From Georgenia satyanarayanai (GTDB lineage Bacteria; Actinomycetota; Actinomycetes; Actinomycetales; Actinomycetaceae): DNA of 64,000 bases. Numbering within the stretch: position 1 is the first letter of the stretch; every line of letters begins with the position of its first letter. A program made the translations under genes and the position numbers. Below the pieces are notes generated by a model that worked only from the letters and a program-made list of their open reading frames with translations, was not told the DNA's origin and searched no databases. The stretch spans positions 150,184-214,183 of the forward strand of contig NZ_UETB01000005.1 in the NCBI RefSeq assembly GCF_900116375.1. Reading direction: 5' to 3'. Positions 47,415 through 57,190 of this stretch are shown here, piece by piece.

Positions 47415-48098
47415 CTACTCCTCCCCGAAGCCCTCGTCGACGACCTGGGCGACGGCGTCCAGGACGTGCTCGGCCTGCGGGCCGCTGGCCCGGACCGTCA
47501 TCGTCGCCCCGCCGGACAGCCCGAGCCCGATGAGCGCGAGGACGCTGGTGGCATCCACGCCGTTGACCTCGACGCGGGCGTCGAAGCTCGTGACGAGGCG
47601 GGCCAGCTGCGCGGCAGGCCGGGCGTGCAGCCCGAGCGGGTTGTGCAGCTGGAGGACCCGCTCGAGGACGTCGTCGCCCGGCGCGGGCTCCTCGCGCCCG
47701 TCCCGGCTCGTGGCGGCGAAGGACAGTGCGGCCTCCTCGGCGGCGCGCCGCACCTCCTCGGGGCCCGCGCCGCCCTGCGCGGCGACGGCCGCGGCGACCG
47801 TGCCCTCGACGAGCGGCGCGTCGGCGAGCAGCACCCGGTCGTCCTCGACCATCTCCAGGACGGACTCGGCCGTCATCGTCGCCGAGCCGAGGTCGGTGAG
47901 GACGACGACGCCGTCAGGGCCGTCGGCGGTCAGCTCGCCGACCGCCGTGAGGAGCTTGTCGAAGCTCGTGCCGATGCGGCCGTCGTCGGTCCCGCCGGCC
48001 GGGCGGAGCCGGACGTCGGGGGCCATCTGGGCCGCGACCTCGCACAGCCCCTGGGCCAGCTGCGCGGAGTGGGAGACGACGACGATCGCCGTCGTCAC
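47415..48098 (-). CDS. dhaM: Dihydroxyacetone kinase phosphotransfer subunit DhaM (EIIA-HPr fusion)
   Basis: A 227-residue protein with two PTS phosphotransfer domains. Residues 1-130 are the mannose-type EIIA of DhaM with its phosphorylated His in VVSHSAQLAQG and LTDLGSATMTAE. Residues about 140-225 are an HPr domain with the active His in LHNPLGLHARPAAQLARL. The longer DhaM form of E. coli carries an EI-like domain as well; here it is absent, so an external EI must feed it. It overlaps dhaL by four bases. Confidence 0.93.
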   Translation of the reverse strand: MTTAIVVVSHSAQLAQGLCEVAAQMAPDVRLRPAGGTDDGRIGTSFDKLLTAVGELTADGPDGVVVLTDLGSATMTAESVLEMVEDDRVLLADAPLVEGTVAAAVAAQGGAGPEEVRRAAEEAALSFAATSRDGREEPAPGDDVLERVLQLHNPLGLHARPAAQLARLVTSFDARVEVNGVDATSVLALIGLGLSGGATMTVRASGPQAEHVLDAVAQVVDEGFGEE

Positions 48099-48745
48099 GG
48101 CCCTGTTCCCGCTCCGTCGGCCGCGGCGTCCGCGGCGGCGCGCAGGATGAGGGCGCTGGACTGGGCGCCCGGGTCGCGGTGTCCGGCCGACCGCTCCCCG
48201 AGGTAGCTGGCGCGCCCCTTGCGGGCGACCAACGGCTCGGTCGCCTCCGCACCGGCCGCGGCGGCGTCGGCGGCGGCCTCGAGGGCGGCGCGAGCGCTAC
48301 CCCCCTCCTCGGCCACGGCGCGGGCAGCCTCGGCGGCCGGGCGCAGCGCGTCGACCATCGTCTTGTCCCCGGCCTCCGCACGGCCCCGCGCGATGACACC
48401 CTCGACGGCGGCGCTGAGCAGCGCCGCGACGGCGGACGCGTCGACCGGGCCGTCGCCCACGGCGGTCGCGCCGCGCAGGAACGCGGTGCCGTACAGCGGC
48501 CCGGCCGCTCCGCCGACGGTGGACATGAGGGTGGTGGCGATGAGCTTGAGCGCCGCCGTCGGGCTGTCCGGGGCGGCGTCGGCGAGCTTGGCGCTCACGG
48601 CGGTGAAGCCGCGGTCGAGGTTGTCGCCGTGGTCGCCGTCGCCGATGGCGCGGTCCAGCTCCATGAGCGCGATCCGGTTCTCGGAGACGGTCTGCTGCGC
48701 GAGCTCGGCCCAGCGCAGCACCCAGGAGGTGTCGAGCGTGTCCAT
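48095..48745 (-). CDS. dhaL: Dihydroxyacetone kinase ADP-binding subunit DhaL
   Basis: The 216-residue DhaL binds ADP tightly; DhaM rephosphorylates it and it passes the phosphate to dihydroxyacetone on DhaK. Metal-binding Asp residues lie in DRAIGDGDHGDNLDRGF, and the ADP lid is visible as GGAAGPLYGTAFL and GDKTMVDAL. The ATG at 48745 is seven bases after the dhaK stop. Forms dhaK-dhaL-dhaM. Confidence 0.95.
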   Translation of the reverse strand: MDTLDTSWVLRWAELAQQTVSENRIALMELDRAIGDGDHGDNLDRGFTAVSAKLADAAPDSPTAALKLIATTLMSTVGGAAGPLYGTAFLRGATAVGDGPVDASAVAALLSAAVEGVIARGRAEAGDKTMVDALRPAAEAARAVAEEGGSARAALEAAADAAAAGAEATEPLVARKGRASYLGERSAGHRDPGAQSSALILRAAADAAADGAGTGP

Positions 48746-48752
48746 GCGGTCC

Positions 48753-49754
48753 TCACATTCCCTGACGCAGTGCCACGGTGTGGGCGGGTGCGTCCCACAG
48801 CGTGATGAGCTCCTCGTCCAGCGGCATGACGCTGATGCTCGCGCCCGCCATGTCGAGGGAGGTGACGTAGCTGCCGACGAGCGAGCGCACGACGCTCGCG
48901 CCGCGCTCCTCCAGCAGGCGCCGGGCGGCGCCGTACAGGACGTACAGCTCGAGGGCGGGCGTGGCGCCCATGCCGTTGACGAGGAGGAGGACCTCGCGGC
49001 CGGACACGTCACCGAGGTCGGCGAGGACGGCGTCCAGGAGCAGTGTGGCGGTCTCGTCGGCGGAGGCGGCCTTGACGCGGCTGCGGCCGGGCTCGCCGTG
49101 GATGCCGATGCCGAGCTCGACCTCGTCGTCCTCGAGGTCGAAGGACGGGCGGCCCGCGGCGGGCACGGTGGGTGCGTGCAGGGCGATGCCCATCGTCCGC
49201 ACCGCCCGGGCGGTGCGCTCGGCGACGGCGACGACGGCGTCGAGGTCGTCACCGCGCTCGGCGGCGGCCCCGGCGATCTTCTCGACGACGAGCGTGCCGG
49301 CGACGCCGCGGCGCCCGGCCGTCCACGTCGAGTCCTCCACGGCGACGTCGTCGGCGACGAGGACGCTGCGCACCGTCATGCCCTCGGCCTCGCCGAGCTC
49401 GGCGGCGACCTCGAAGTTGAGGACGTCGCCGGTGTAGTTCTTGACGATCTGCATTACGCCGGCGCCGCCGTCGGCGGCCTGCATGGCGGCGAGGATCGGC
49501 TCCGGGCTGGGTGAGGTGAAGACGGCGCCGGGAACGGCGGCGTCGAGCATGCCGACGCCGACGAAACCCGCGTGCAGCGGCTCGTGCCCGCTGCCGCCGC
49601 CGGAGACGAGCCCGACCTTGCCGCTGACCGCGCCTCCGGCACGGGAGACGAACAGCGGGTCCGTGCTGGCGGTGAGGACGTCCCCGTGGGCGGACACGAG
49701 GCCCGCCACGGACTGGGTGACGACGTCACCGGGGTCGTTGATGAGCTTCTTCAC
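48753..49754 (-). CDS. dhaK: Dihydroxyacetone kinase substrate-binding subunit DhaK
   Basis: The 333-residue DhaK binds dihydroxyacetone covalently through a His, seen here in LGIGIHGEPGRSR. Other family parts: GLVSGGGSGHEPLHAGFVG, IVKNYTGDVLNFEVA and VNGMGATPALELYVLY. It starts with GTG at 49754 after GGGAGG, 31 bp after the folC stop. It is the first gene of dhaKLM. Products would be dihydroxyacetone phosphate for glycolysis. Confidence 0.95.
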   Translation of the reverse strand: MKKLINDPGDVVTQSVAGLVSAHGDVLTASTDPLFVSRAGGAVSGKVGLVSGGGSGHEPLHAGFVGVGMLDAAVPGAVFTSPSPEPILAAMQAADGGAGVMQIVKNYTGDVLNFEVAAELGEAEGMTVRSVLVADDVAVEDSTWTAGRRGVAGTLVVEKIAGAAAERGDDLDAVVAVAERTARAVRTMGIALHAPTVPAAGRPSFDLEDDEVELGIGIHGEPGRSRVKAASADETATLLLDAVLADLGDVSGREVLLLVNGMGATPALELYVLYGAARRLLEERGASVVRSLVGSYVTSLDMAGASISVMPLDEELITLWDAPAHTVALRQGM

Positions 49755-49785
49755 TGCAGCCTCCCTCGGCGTCGTGGGACGGCGC

Positions 49786-51414
49786 TCAGCCGCGCCGCAG
49801 CAGGAGCCGCGCCTCCCCGACCAGCACCACCGAGCCGGTGACGAGGACGGCCCCGCCTGGTTCCCCACCGTACTCGGCCCGGGCCGCCGCGAGGTCGATT
49901 GCCTCGTCGATCCTCTCGGTGACGTGGACGCGGTCCTCGTCGAAGATGTCCCGAGCGAGCTCGGCGAGGTCCTCGACGTCGTGGGCACGGTCGGTCGCCG
50001 CGCGCGTGATGACGATCTCGGTGAGCATCGGCTCGAGTCCCGAGAGGATCCCCTCGGCGTCCTTGTCGGCCATGAGGCCGACGACGCCCACCACGCGCCG
50101 CAGGTCGAAGGACTCCTCGAGGGCCTCGCGCAGCACCTCGACACCCGCGGGGTTGTGGGCGGCGTCGACGAGGACGGTCGGGCTCGTGCGGACGAGCTCG
50201 AGGCGACCGGGTGAGTCGACGGAGGCGAGGGCGTGCTCGACGACCTCCCCGCTCAGCGAGCCCCCGCCGAAGAAGGCCTCGACGGCCGCGACGGCGAGCA
50301 GGGCGTTGCGCGCCTGGTGGGCGCCGTGGAGGGGGAGGAACACGTCCGTGTAGGTCGCCGCCGGGGTGCGCAGGACGAGCATCTGCCCGCCGACGGCGAG
50401 CTGCCGGTCGACGACCTCCATGTCCTGCCCGTCGACGACGAGCCGGGCGCCCAGCGCGTGGGCGGCGTCCCGGACGACAGGGGTGACCTCGTCGTGCTGC
50501 TCGGCGCTGACGACCGTCGAGCCGGGCGTGAGGATGCCGACCTTCTCGCCCGCGATGGCCTCGAGCGTGTCCCCGAGCCACTGCTCGTGGTCCCGGGAGA
50601 TCGACGTGAGGATCTCGACGGTCCCGTCGGCGACGTTCGTCGCGTCCCAGCGCCCGCCCATGCCGGTCTCGACGACGGCGACGTCCACCGGCGCGTCGGC
50701 GAAGGCCGCGTAGCCCATGACGACGAAGACCTCGAAGAAGCTCAGCCGCGGCCCGCCCGCGGCGCGGGAGCGCTCGTCGACCATCTCGACGTAGGGCGCG
50801 ACGTCCTCCCACGTGCGCACGAAGGCCTCCGGGCTGATGGGCTCGCCGTCGAGGGCGATGCGCTCGCGCACCGTCGACAGGTGCGGGGAGGTGAAGCGTC
50901 CGGTGCGCAGACCGCGCTCGCGCAGCAGCCGCTCGACGACGCGCGCCGTCGACGTCTTGCCGTTGGTGCCGGCGATGTGGATGACGGGGTAGGCGCGCTG
51001 CGGCTCACCGAGGAGGTCGAGGACCTCCCGGACCCGGTCGAGGCTGGGCTGTACGTCGTGCTCGGGCGCCCGGGTGAGGATCTCGGTGTAGATCCGGTGG
51101 ACCTCCGTCTCGGCCTGGGCCCGCGCGACCGGGTCGACGACGACGGTCGGGTCGGAGGAGGCGCGGACGTCGTCGATCACCGTGGGGTCCGGCCCGCTGA
51201 ACAGGCCCGAGGCCACGAGCTCCTGGGCGGCGCGGTCGTGCTCGGCCTGCACCTCCCGGGCCTCGAGCTCGGCGCTGTCCGGTGTCTCCGCGCTCGCCGG
51301 CGTGGGTCCGCCCGACGCCGGCGGGGCGGCGTGCTCGTCCGTCCGCCGGGAGAGCATCTCCCGGCGGGCGCGGTCGGTCCGGTCCTCCGGACGCTGGTCG
51401 TCGCGGTCTGTCAC
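49786..51414 (-). CDS. folC: Folylpolyglutamate synthase/dihydrofolate synthase with N-terminal extension
   Basis: FolC adds glutamates to folates and, in many bacteria, makes dihydrofolate. The catalytic part starts at about residue 95 ([29 protein letters not shown]) with P-loop [46 protein letters not shown] and VDAAHNPAG. Before it is an acidic, Asp/Glu/Ala-rich extension of about 95 residues (with [20 protein letters not shown]). The GTG at 51414 overlaps the ileS stop by four bases; a start nearer residue 95 is possible but lacks a good ribosome binding site. Confidence 0.9.
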   Translation of the reverse strand: MTDRDDQRPEDRTDRARREMLSRRTDEHAAPPASGGPTPASAETPDSAELEAREVQAEHDRAAQELVASGLFSGPDPTVIDDVRASSDPTVVVDPVARAQAETEVHRIYTEILTRAPEHDVQPSLDRVREVLDLLGEPQRAYPVIHIAGTNGKTSTARVVERLLRERGLRTGRFTSPHLSTVRERIALDGEPISPEAFVRTWEDVAPYVEMVDERSRAAGGPRLSFFEVFVVMGYAAFADAPVDVAVVETGMGGRWDATNVADGTVEILTSISRDHEQWLGDTLEAIAGEKVGILTPGSTVVSAEQHDEVTPVVRDAAHALGARLVVDGQDMEVVDRQLAVGGQMLVLRTPAATYTDVFLPLHGAHQARNALLAVAAVEAFFGGGSLSGEVVEHALASVDSPGRLELVRTSPTVLVDAAHNPAGVEVLREALEESFDLRRVVGVVGLMADKDAEGILSGLEPMLTEIVITRAATDRAHDVEDLAELARDIFDEDRVHVTERIDEAIDLAAARAEYGGEPGGAVLVTGSVVLVGEARLLLRRG

Positions 51415-54400
51415 GGCTGTGCCACCTCCAGGCGGACGGCGATCTCGTCGGTGGGGCTGACGTCGACGGTGAGGGAGACCGCGAGGGTCTCCTCGGTGAC
51501 GAGGTCGGCGTGGTTCTCGATCCAGCGCGCGTAGCGTCCGGGGACGTCGACGGCGAGGGTGATGCGGTCGGTGACGTGCAGGCCGGCGGCCTTGCGCTCG
51601 TCCTGCACCCGGCGCACGACGTCGCGGGCCACGCCCTCGGCGAGCAGCTCGTCGTCCAGGGCGGTGTCGAGGACGACGAAGCCACCGCCGTCGAGCACGC
51701 CCGCGGCGCGCTCGTCGCCGGGACGGTCCTCGACCTCCGTGGTGAGCGTGTACTCCTGCTCCTCGAGCGCGATGCCGTCGACGACGACGCCGGTGGCGGT
51801 CTGCTCCCAGGCGCCCGAGCGGGCTGCCTTGATGACGCGCTGGACGTCCTTGCCGAGCCGCGGGCCGGCGGCTCGGGCGTTGACGGTGAGCTTGGTGTAG
51901 ACGCCGTACTCCTGGGCGGCGTCGTCGGCGAGCGAGCGCAGCTCGACGGCCTTGACGTTGACCTCGTCGGCGATGAGCCGGGTGAAGGGCTCGAGCGCCG
52001 CCGGGTCGTCGGTGACGACCTGGAGGGTGCGCAGCGGCTGGCGCACGCGCAGCCCGCCGGCCTTGCGCAGGCCCAGGGTGGTGGACACGACGTCGCGCAC
52101 CCGGTCCATCGTCGTGACGAGCTCGTCGGCCGAGAAGGCGTCGTCGAGGACGGGCCAGTCGGTGAGGTGGACGCTGCGCCCACCGGTGAGCCCGCGCCAC
52201 ACCTCCTCGGTGATGAGCGGGGCGAGGGGCGCCATGACGCGCATGAGGACCTCGAGCGCGGTGTGGAGGGTGTTGAACGCGTCGGCGTCCTCCTCCCAGA
52301 ACCGGTCGCGGGAGGTACGCACGTACCAGTTGGTGAGGACGTCGAGGTGCTCGCGCACGGCCTGGCAGGCGCCGGGCACGTCGTAGGCCTCGAGCATGGC
52401 GCGGACGTCGGCGGCGAGCGTGCGGGTGCGGGCGAGGAGGTAGCGGTCCATGACCGGCAGGCCGGCCGCCTCCTCCGCGGTGACCTCGCGGCCCACGGCG
52501 CCCTGCCCGCCGTTGGCGGCGCCCGCGTACAGGGAGAGGAAGTACCACGTGTTCCACACGGGCAGCAGCACCTGGCGCACATTCTCCCGGATGCCCTCCT
52601 CGGTGACGACGAGGTTGCCGCCGCGCAGGATCGGGGAGGCCATGAGGAACCAGCGCATCGCGTCCGAGCCGTCGCGGTCGAAGACCTCGTTGACGTCGGG
52701 GTAGTTGCGCAGCGACTTGCTCATCTTGCGGCCGTCGGAGCCGAGGACGATGCCGTGGGAGACGGACGTGGTGAACGCCGGGCGGTCGAAGATCGCCGTC
52801 GCCAGGACGTGCAGTGTGTAGAACCAGCCGCGCGTCTGGCCGATGTACTCGACGATGAAGTCGCCCGGGTTGTGGTGCTCGAACCACTCGGCGTTCTCGA
52901 AGGGGTAGTGCACCTGGGCGTAGGGCATCGACCCGGAGTCGAACCACACGTCCAGGACGTCGGGGATGCGGCGCATCGTCGACGTGCCGGTCGGGTCGTC
53001 CGGGTTGGGGCGGGTGAGCTCGTCGATGAACGGACGGTGGAGGTTCGGCTCACCGTCGCGTCCCACCGGCAGCCGCCCGAAGTCCGCCTCGAGCTCGGCG
53101 AAGGAACCGTAGACGTCGATGCGCGGGTACTCAGGGTTGTCGGAGACCCACACCGGGATCGGGGTGCCCCAGTAGCGGTTGCGGGAGATCGACCAGTCGC
53201 GCGCGCCGGCCAGCCAGTTGCCGAACTGGCCGTCCTTGATGTGGTCGGGCACCCAGGTGATCTGCTGGTTGAGCTCGACCATCCGGTCGCGGAACTCGGT
53301 GACGCGGACGAACCAGCTCGTCACCGCCTTGTAGATGAGCGGCTGGCGGCAGCGCCAGCAGTGCGGGTAGGAGTGGTCGTAGGTCTCCTGGCGCACGAGC
53401 ACGGGCCGCTCGGCCTCGGGCCGGCGGCCGATCGGGCCGGTGGCGTTCTTGAGGTCGGCGATGATCGCGCGGTTCGCCTCGAGGACCTGCGTGCCCGCGT
53501 AGTCGGCGACCTCGGAGGTGAAGCGGCCGCCGTCGTCGACGGGGACGACGGTGCCGATACCGGCGGCGGCGGACACGGCCATGTCGTCCTCACCGAAGGC
53601 CGGGGCCTGGTGGACGATGCCGGTGCCGTCCTCGGTGGAGACGTAGTCGGCGGTGAGGACGGTCCACACGTTCTCGCCCAGGCCCTCGCGGCCGACGAAG
53701 TAGTCGAAGACCGGCGCGTAGCGGCGCCCGGCGAGCTCGCGTCCCGTCGTCGTCGCCACGACCTGCGGCTCCTCACCGAGCTCGCGGGCGAAGGCGCCCA
53801 CGCGGGCCGCGGCGAGCAGCACCCTCTCCCCCGCGAGCGCCCCCTCGGAAGGGACGACGGTGACGTACTCGACGTCCGGCCCGACGGCGAGGGAGAGGTT
53901 GGAGGGCAGGGTCCACGGAGTCGTCGTCCAGATGAGGGCGAGCTCGCCGCTCTCGAGGCGCAGCCCCACGGTGACGGCCGGGTCCTGGCGCATCTGGTAG
54001 ACGTCGTCGTCCATGCGCAGCTCGTGGTTGGACAGCGGGGTCTGGTCGTTCCAGCAGTACGGCAGCACCCGGTAGCCCTCGTACGCCAGGCCCTTGTCGT
54101 AGAGCTGCTTGAAGGCCCAGATGACCGACTCCATGTAGGAGGGGTCCAGGGTCTTGTAGTCGTTCTCGAAGTCCACCCAGCGCGCCTGGCGGGTGACGTA
54201 GTCCTGCCACTCCCCCGTGTAGCGCAGGACGGAGTCCTCGCAGGCCTTGTTGAAGGCCTCGATGCCCATCTCCTCGATCTCGGACTTGTCCGTGATCCCC
54301 AGGGTGCGCTCGGCCTCGAGCTCGGCCGGCAGGCCGTGGGTGTCCCAGCCGAAGCGGCGCTCCACCCGGCGCCCGAGCTGGGTCTGGAAGCGCCCGACGA

Positions 54401-54644
54401 CGTCCTTGACGTAGCCGGTGAGGAGGTGGCCGTAGTGCGGCAGGCCGTTGGCGAAGGGCGGGCCGTCGTAGAAGACGAACTCGTTGCTGCCGTCCTCGCC
54501 GGCAGGCCGGTTGTCGACGGAGGCCTGGAAGGTGCCGTCGGCGGCCCAGTGCGCGAGCACTCGCTGCTCGAGCTCGGGGAACCGCGGGGAGGCCGGGACC
54601 TCGCCGCCGGTCTGGTGGCGCGGGTAGCGGGGGGTGGAAGCCAT
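51411..54644 (-). CDS. ileS: Isoleucyl-tRNA synthetase (long, eukaryote-like clade)
   Basis: A 1077-residue class I synthetase. The HIGH-type motif is HYGH in [19 protein letters not shown]; the editing-domain entry is [21 protein letters not shown] is present in [14 protein letters not shown]. The anticodon-binding region and a C-terminal extension follow. Length and [10 protein letters not shown] point to the IleS2 clade. The ATG at 54644 is preceded by AGGAG, which the T-box leader can sequester. It overlaps folC by four bases. Confidence 0.96.
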   Translation of the reverse strand: MASTPRYPRHQTGGEVPASPRFPELEQRVLAHWAADGTFQASVDNRPAGEDGSNEFVFYDGPPFANGLPHYGHLLTGYVKDVVGRFQTQLGRRVERRFGWDTHGLPAELEAERTLGITDKSEIEEMGIEAFNKACEDSVLRYTGEWQDYVTRQARWVDFENDYKTLDPSYMESVIWAFKQLYDKGLAYEGYRVLPYCWNDQTPLSNHELRMDDDVYQMRQDPAVTVGLRLESGELALIWTTTPWTLPSNLSLAVGPDVEYVTVVPSEGALAGERVLLAAARVGAFARELGEEPQVVATTTGRELAGRRYAPVFDYFVGREGLGENVWTVLTADYVSTEDGTGIVHQAPAFGEDDMAVSAAAGIGTVVPVDDGGRFTSEVADYAGTQVLEANRAIIADLKNATGPIGRRPEAERPVLVRQETYDHSYPHCWRCRQPLIYKAVTSWFVRVTEFRDRMVELNQQITWVPDHIKDGQFGNWLAGARDWSISRNRYWGTPIPVWVSDNPEYPRIDVYGSFAELEADFGRLPVGRDGEPNLHRPFIDELTRPNPDDPTGTSTMRRIPDVLDVWFDSGSMPYAQVHYPFENAEWFEHHNPGDFIVEYIGQTRGWFYTLHVLATAIFDRPAFTTSVSHGIVLGSDGRKMSKSLRNYPDVNEVFDRDGSDAMRWFLMASPILRGGNLVVTEEGIRENVRQVLLPVWNTWYFLSLYAGAANGGQGAVGREVTAEEAAGLPVMDRYLLARTRTLAADVRAMLEAYDVPGACQAVREHLDVLTNWYVRTSRDRFWEEDADAFNTLHTALEVLMRVMAPLAPLITEEVWRGLTGGRSVHLTDWPVLDDAFSADELVTTMDRVRDVVSTTLGLRKAGGLRVRQPLRTLQVVTDDPAALEPFTRLIADEVNVKAVELRSLADDAAQEYGVYTKLTVNARAAGPRLGKDVQRVIKAARSGAWEQTATGVVVDGIALEEQEYTLTTEVEDRPGDERAAGVLDGGGFVVLDTALDDELLAEGVARDVVRRVQDERKAAGLHVTDRITLAVDVPGRYARWIENHADLVTEETLAVSLTVDVSPTDEIAVRLEVAQP

Positions 54645-54876
54645 GGGTGGTGGTGCTCCTCGTCGTCGTGCGCGTCGATGCGAGGACGACGACGTACCCA
54701 CCCTGGGCGGGTCCGCTGCCGCGGTACCACCTCGCTTGCCGTCGGGTCCACGGCCGGGGCCGCGGCCCGGGGCCGCTCTCGTGCGGGATGACGGTCCGCG
54801 ACCGGCCGGTTCTACTGGGAGCCGGGGCTCCGTTCTTCCGGCGGCTCACCGGTGATGGCCGGGTCGATGCCTGTGC
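54645..54876 (-). ncRNA. T-box riboswitch, isoleucine-specific, translational type
   Basis: The leader of ileS. The T-box antisequestrator core GGTGGTACCGCGG lies at 54731-54719, preceded by a region with the sequence GCCATCACCGGTGAGCC, which contains the ATC specifier (54856-54854). GGAAGAACGG follows. A short complementary segment (TCCTCG, downstream of the T-box) can pair with the SD CGAGGAG before the start codon. This short-stem-I layout with SD sequestration is the known actinobacterial ileS T-box. Uncharged tRNA-Ile should release the SD and raise IleRS synthesis. Confidence 0.9.
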
Positions 54877-54881
54877 CGGGA

Positions 54882-54887
54882 AGTGTA
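54882..54887 (-). promoter_or_regulatory. -10 element of the ileS transcript
   Basis: TACACT on the minus strand, a good -10 match six bases upstream of where the T-box leader should begin. No convincing -35 is seen; the assignment rests on position. Confidence 0.4.
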
Positions 54888-55032
54888 GCCGCTCGCGGCG
54901 GCCGCGCGGTGAGCGGGCGGCACATGGGGAGTTCTCCCTATGCGCTGCGCTGTCCCTCGCGGGCGGCGCTCGCCATGATGGTCCCCGGCAGACGTGCACC
55001 GGGCACGTCATCGGCGAGAGAGAGGCGCACAC

Positions 55033-55326
55033 GTGGTCGACCTGTTCATCGACGGCGACGCCCTGGCAGCCACGAGGACGACGCTGGAGAACATCCGCTA
55101 GACCTTGTCCGGCGCGGCCGGGGCGATGTCCGCCGTCCCCGGGGACGTCACGGGGCACGACGCCCTTCGGCAGCAGCTCAGCAGCTTCGGCGAGGAGTGG
55201 AACCACGGCATCGGCGAGCTCGCCGAGGTCTCCGGCAACGGCGCCGAGGGGCTCGGCGCCATCGCGCAGGGCTTCGCCGAGCTCGACGCCGCCCTCAAGG
55301 CCTCCCTCGAGAGCGGTGAGGGCTGA
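55033..55326 (+). pseudogene. WXG100/ESX-like small protein gene interrupted by an amber codon
   Basis: From GTG 55033 the frame reads VVDLFIDGDALAATRTTLENIR, then TAG at 55099-55101, then TLSGAAGAMSAVPGDVTGH and on to GALKASLESGEG-like sequence ending at 55326. The full 97 codons would make a helical WXG100-like protein with a WNHG turn (EEWNHGIGE). The stop could be a nonsense mutation (a Gln or Arg codon is likely at that point), a sequencing error, or the true start may be the TTG at 55105 or ATG at 55126. The next gene overlaps its stop by TGATG. Confidence 0.65.
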
Positions 55327-56489
55327 TGGTCGCCAGGTCCTTCCCCGCACTCGGCTTCGACCCCGCGCCGGGCAGCCTCGTCTCCGCCGAGTCGGTCGCC
55401 GAGCAGGTGCGCACGACCGCCGCGCGCATCCGCGAGGCCGCGGACGTGCTCGGTGGCACCGGTCAGCAGAACTGGCAGGGCGAGACCGCCACCGCCTTCC
55501 ACGAGACGATGTCGGGCGAGCTGACGCCCAAGGTCGTCACGGCGGCCGACAGCTTCGAGGCGGCGGCCGCCGCCCTGGAGACCTGGGCCTCCTCCCTCGT
55601 CACCTTCCAGCAGCAGGCCGAGGATCTCGAGACCCGCGCGGCGACCGCGATCACCAACGTCTCCAACGCGGCGGACGACCTCACCGCCGCCCGGCAGAGC
55701 GAGGACCCGGACGTCGACACCGACGGGCCGGCGAACCAGCTCTCCGCGGCGACCTCCGAGCTCGAGCAGATCCGCTCCGAGGCCTACGGCCTGGCCGAGA
55801 CCTACGCGGGCGAGGCGGAGTACGTCGCGAGCTGCCTGTCCTGCGCCGCCGGCGACGCCCCGGACTCGAGCATGTGGGACAGCTTCACCGACTGGCTGGG
55901 GGACGTCGAGGACTGGTTCCAGGACTATGTCCTGCCGGTGCTCGAGGACATCATCGACATCCTCGCGGTCGTCGTCGCCGTCGCGGCGATCATCGCGCTC
56001 ATCGTCTCCGGCCCGGTCGGCTGGCTGGGCATGGCCGGCCTCATCCTCGGCGGCGCCGCCGTGGCCGTCGACTTCCTCCAGTTCGCCGGCGGGCGCGAGG
56101 ACGCCACCGAGATGCTCACCGGGGCGCTCGGTCTCCTCGCCGGCGCGGGTCTCGGCAAGATCGTCCAGGGGCTCGGCAGCCTGGCGGCGAGCTCGGGCGG
56201 GATGTCGGGGCTGGTCCCGGCGGTGGCGGGCATCTCCCGGGGGACGGGCGGGGCCGGCGCCACGGCGACGGCGGCCCTGTCCTTCAACCCCGTGGGTCCG
56301 CTGGCGACGTGGGGCTACGTCACCGGCCGCACCTACGAGGAGAGCAAGAACGTCATGGACACGAGCGAGAACCTCAACGACATCGGCAACCCGGTGAGCC
56401 GGACCGTCGAGCGCTTCGGGAACCTCTTCGGCGGGCACGGCTTCGTCACCGCCGAGCAGCAGCGCGACATCGACGATCGGAACGACTGA
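55326..56489 (+). CDS. Putative WXG100-like secreted or membrane-associated protein
   Basis: A 387-residue protein. The N-terminal 150 residues form a long helical region with a WQG turn (W50) between two helices, the fold seen in ESX substrates. Acidic linkers follow, then a strongly hydrophobic region (about residues 212-260, ILAVVVAVAAIIALIVSGPVG and MAGLILGGAAVAVDFL) and a Gly/Ala-rich third. No toxin, nuclease or other effector domain is recognisable. It overlaps both neighbours (TGATG), so it belongs to one operon with the preceding and following genes. Confidence 0.7.
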   Translation: MVARSFPALGFDPAPGSLVSAESVAEQVRTTAARIREAADVLGGTGQQNWQGETATAFHETMSGELTPKVVTAADSFEAAAAALETWASSLVTFQQQAEDLETRAATAITNVSNAADDLTAARQSEDPDVDTDGPANQLSAATSELEQIRSEAYGLAETYAGEAEYVASCLSCAAGDAPDSSMWDSFTDWLGDVEDWFQDYVLPVLEDIIDILAVVVAVAAIIALIVSGPVGWLGMAGLILGGAAVAVDFLQFAGGREDATEMLTGALGLLAGAGLGKIVQGLGSLAASSGGMSGLVPAVAGISRGTGGAGATATAALSFNPVGPLATWGYVTGRTYEESKNVMDTSENLNDIGNPVSRTVERFGNLFGGHGFVTAEQQRDIDDRND

Positions 56490-57190
56490 TGGACACGACC
56501 GCTGCTCAGAAGCAGTTCTGGGTCCCCACCCCGCCCGGCTGGGTGGAGATCGCCGCCTTCGACACCGACGCGCGCGCCGAGGCGCACTGGCGCGACATGA
56601 TCGAGCCCGCCCGCGAGCACCTCGGCGACGGCCCCACCGACCACCTCTACCTCGGCCTGCGCGAGGCCCGGGCGGCCGTCGCCCGCAGCGGCGTCACCTC
56701 CGCGGGCGTCGTCGTCACCGAGGTCGACGACAAGCCCGCCGTGTGGACCTTCTCGACGACGATCGAGAAGGTAGCGAGCGGAGAGGTCAACCCGGTCGCG
56801 CTCGTCGAGCGCGCCGTCGGGACCGCCGGCACGGTCGAGCGTGTCGAGGACATCACGCTGGTCGACGGGCGGACGGCGGTGCAGGCCTTCCTCACCCTCA
56901 GCCCGGAGACCCGGCTGGGGCGGGCGCACGGCTCCGCGACGGCACCGGCCGGCGGCACCGGCACCCCGCCGGTCGAGCGGCTCGGCAGCTGCGTCGTGGC
57001 CGTCGCCCTCCCGGGACGTCCGCACGACCTCGTCCTCGTCACCGGCAGCTCCCCGGACCCCGAGCACCGGCCGCTGCTCGCGCACGTCGTCAGCGCCATC
57101 GCGGCCGGCGTGCACGTCGGCACCGAGCCGCCGGAGGGCGTCGCGCGCGCCAGTGGTGTGCTGCCGGTGAACGAGCCGGCGGGCACGTGA
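56489..57190 (+). CDS. Hypothetical soluble protein of an ESX-like cluster
   Basis: A 233-residue protein with no signal or membrane segment. It starts QKQFWVPTPPGWVEIAAFDTDARAEAHW. A mixed alpha/beta pattern with strands such as AGVVVTEVDDKPAVWTFSTTIE and SCVVAVALPGRPHDLVLVTGS suggests a compact domain, possibly of the type that accompanies WXG100 proteins. I do not recognise a family. Its start overlaps the preceding stop and its stop overlaps the next start. Confidence 0.7.
   Translation: MDTTAAQKQFWVPTPPGWVEIAAFDTDARAEAHWRDMIEPAREHLGDGPTDHLYLGLREARAAVARSGVTSAGVVVTEVDDKPAVWTFSTTIEKVASGEVNPVALVERAVGTAGTVERVEDITLVDGRTAVQAFLTLSPETRLGRAHGSATAPAGGTGTPPVERLGSCVVAVALPGRPHDLVLVTGSSPDPEHRPLLAHVVSAIAAGVHVGTEPPEGVARASGVLPVNEPAGT

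Noticed and set aside
51282..54791. A 1169-codon plus-strand frame opposite ileS and folC
   Set aside because: Antisense shadow; the T-box and ileS motifs on the minus strand are decisive.
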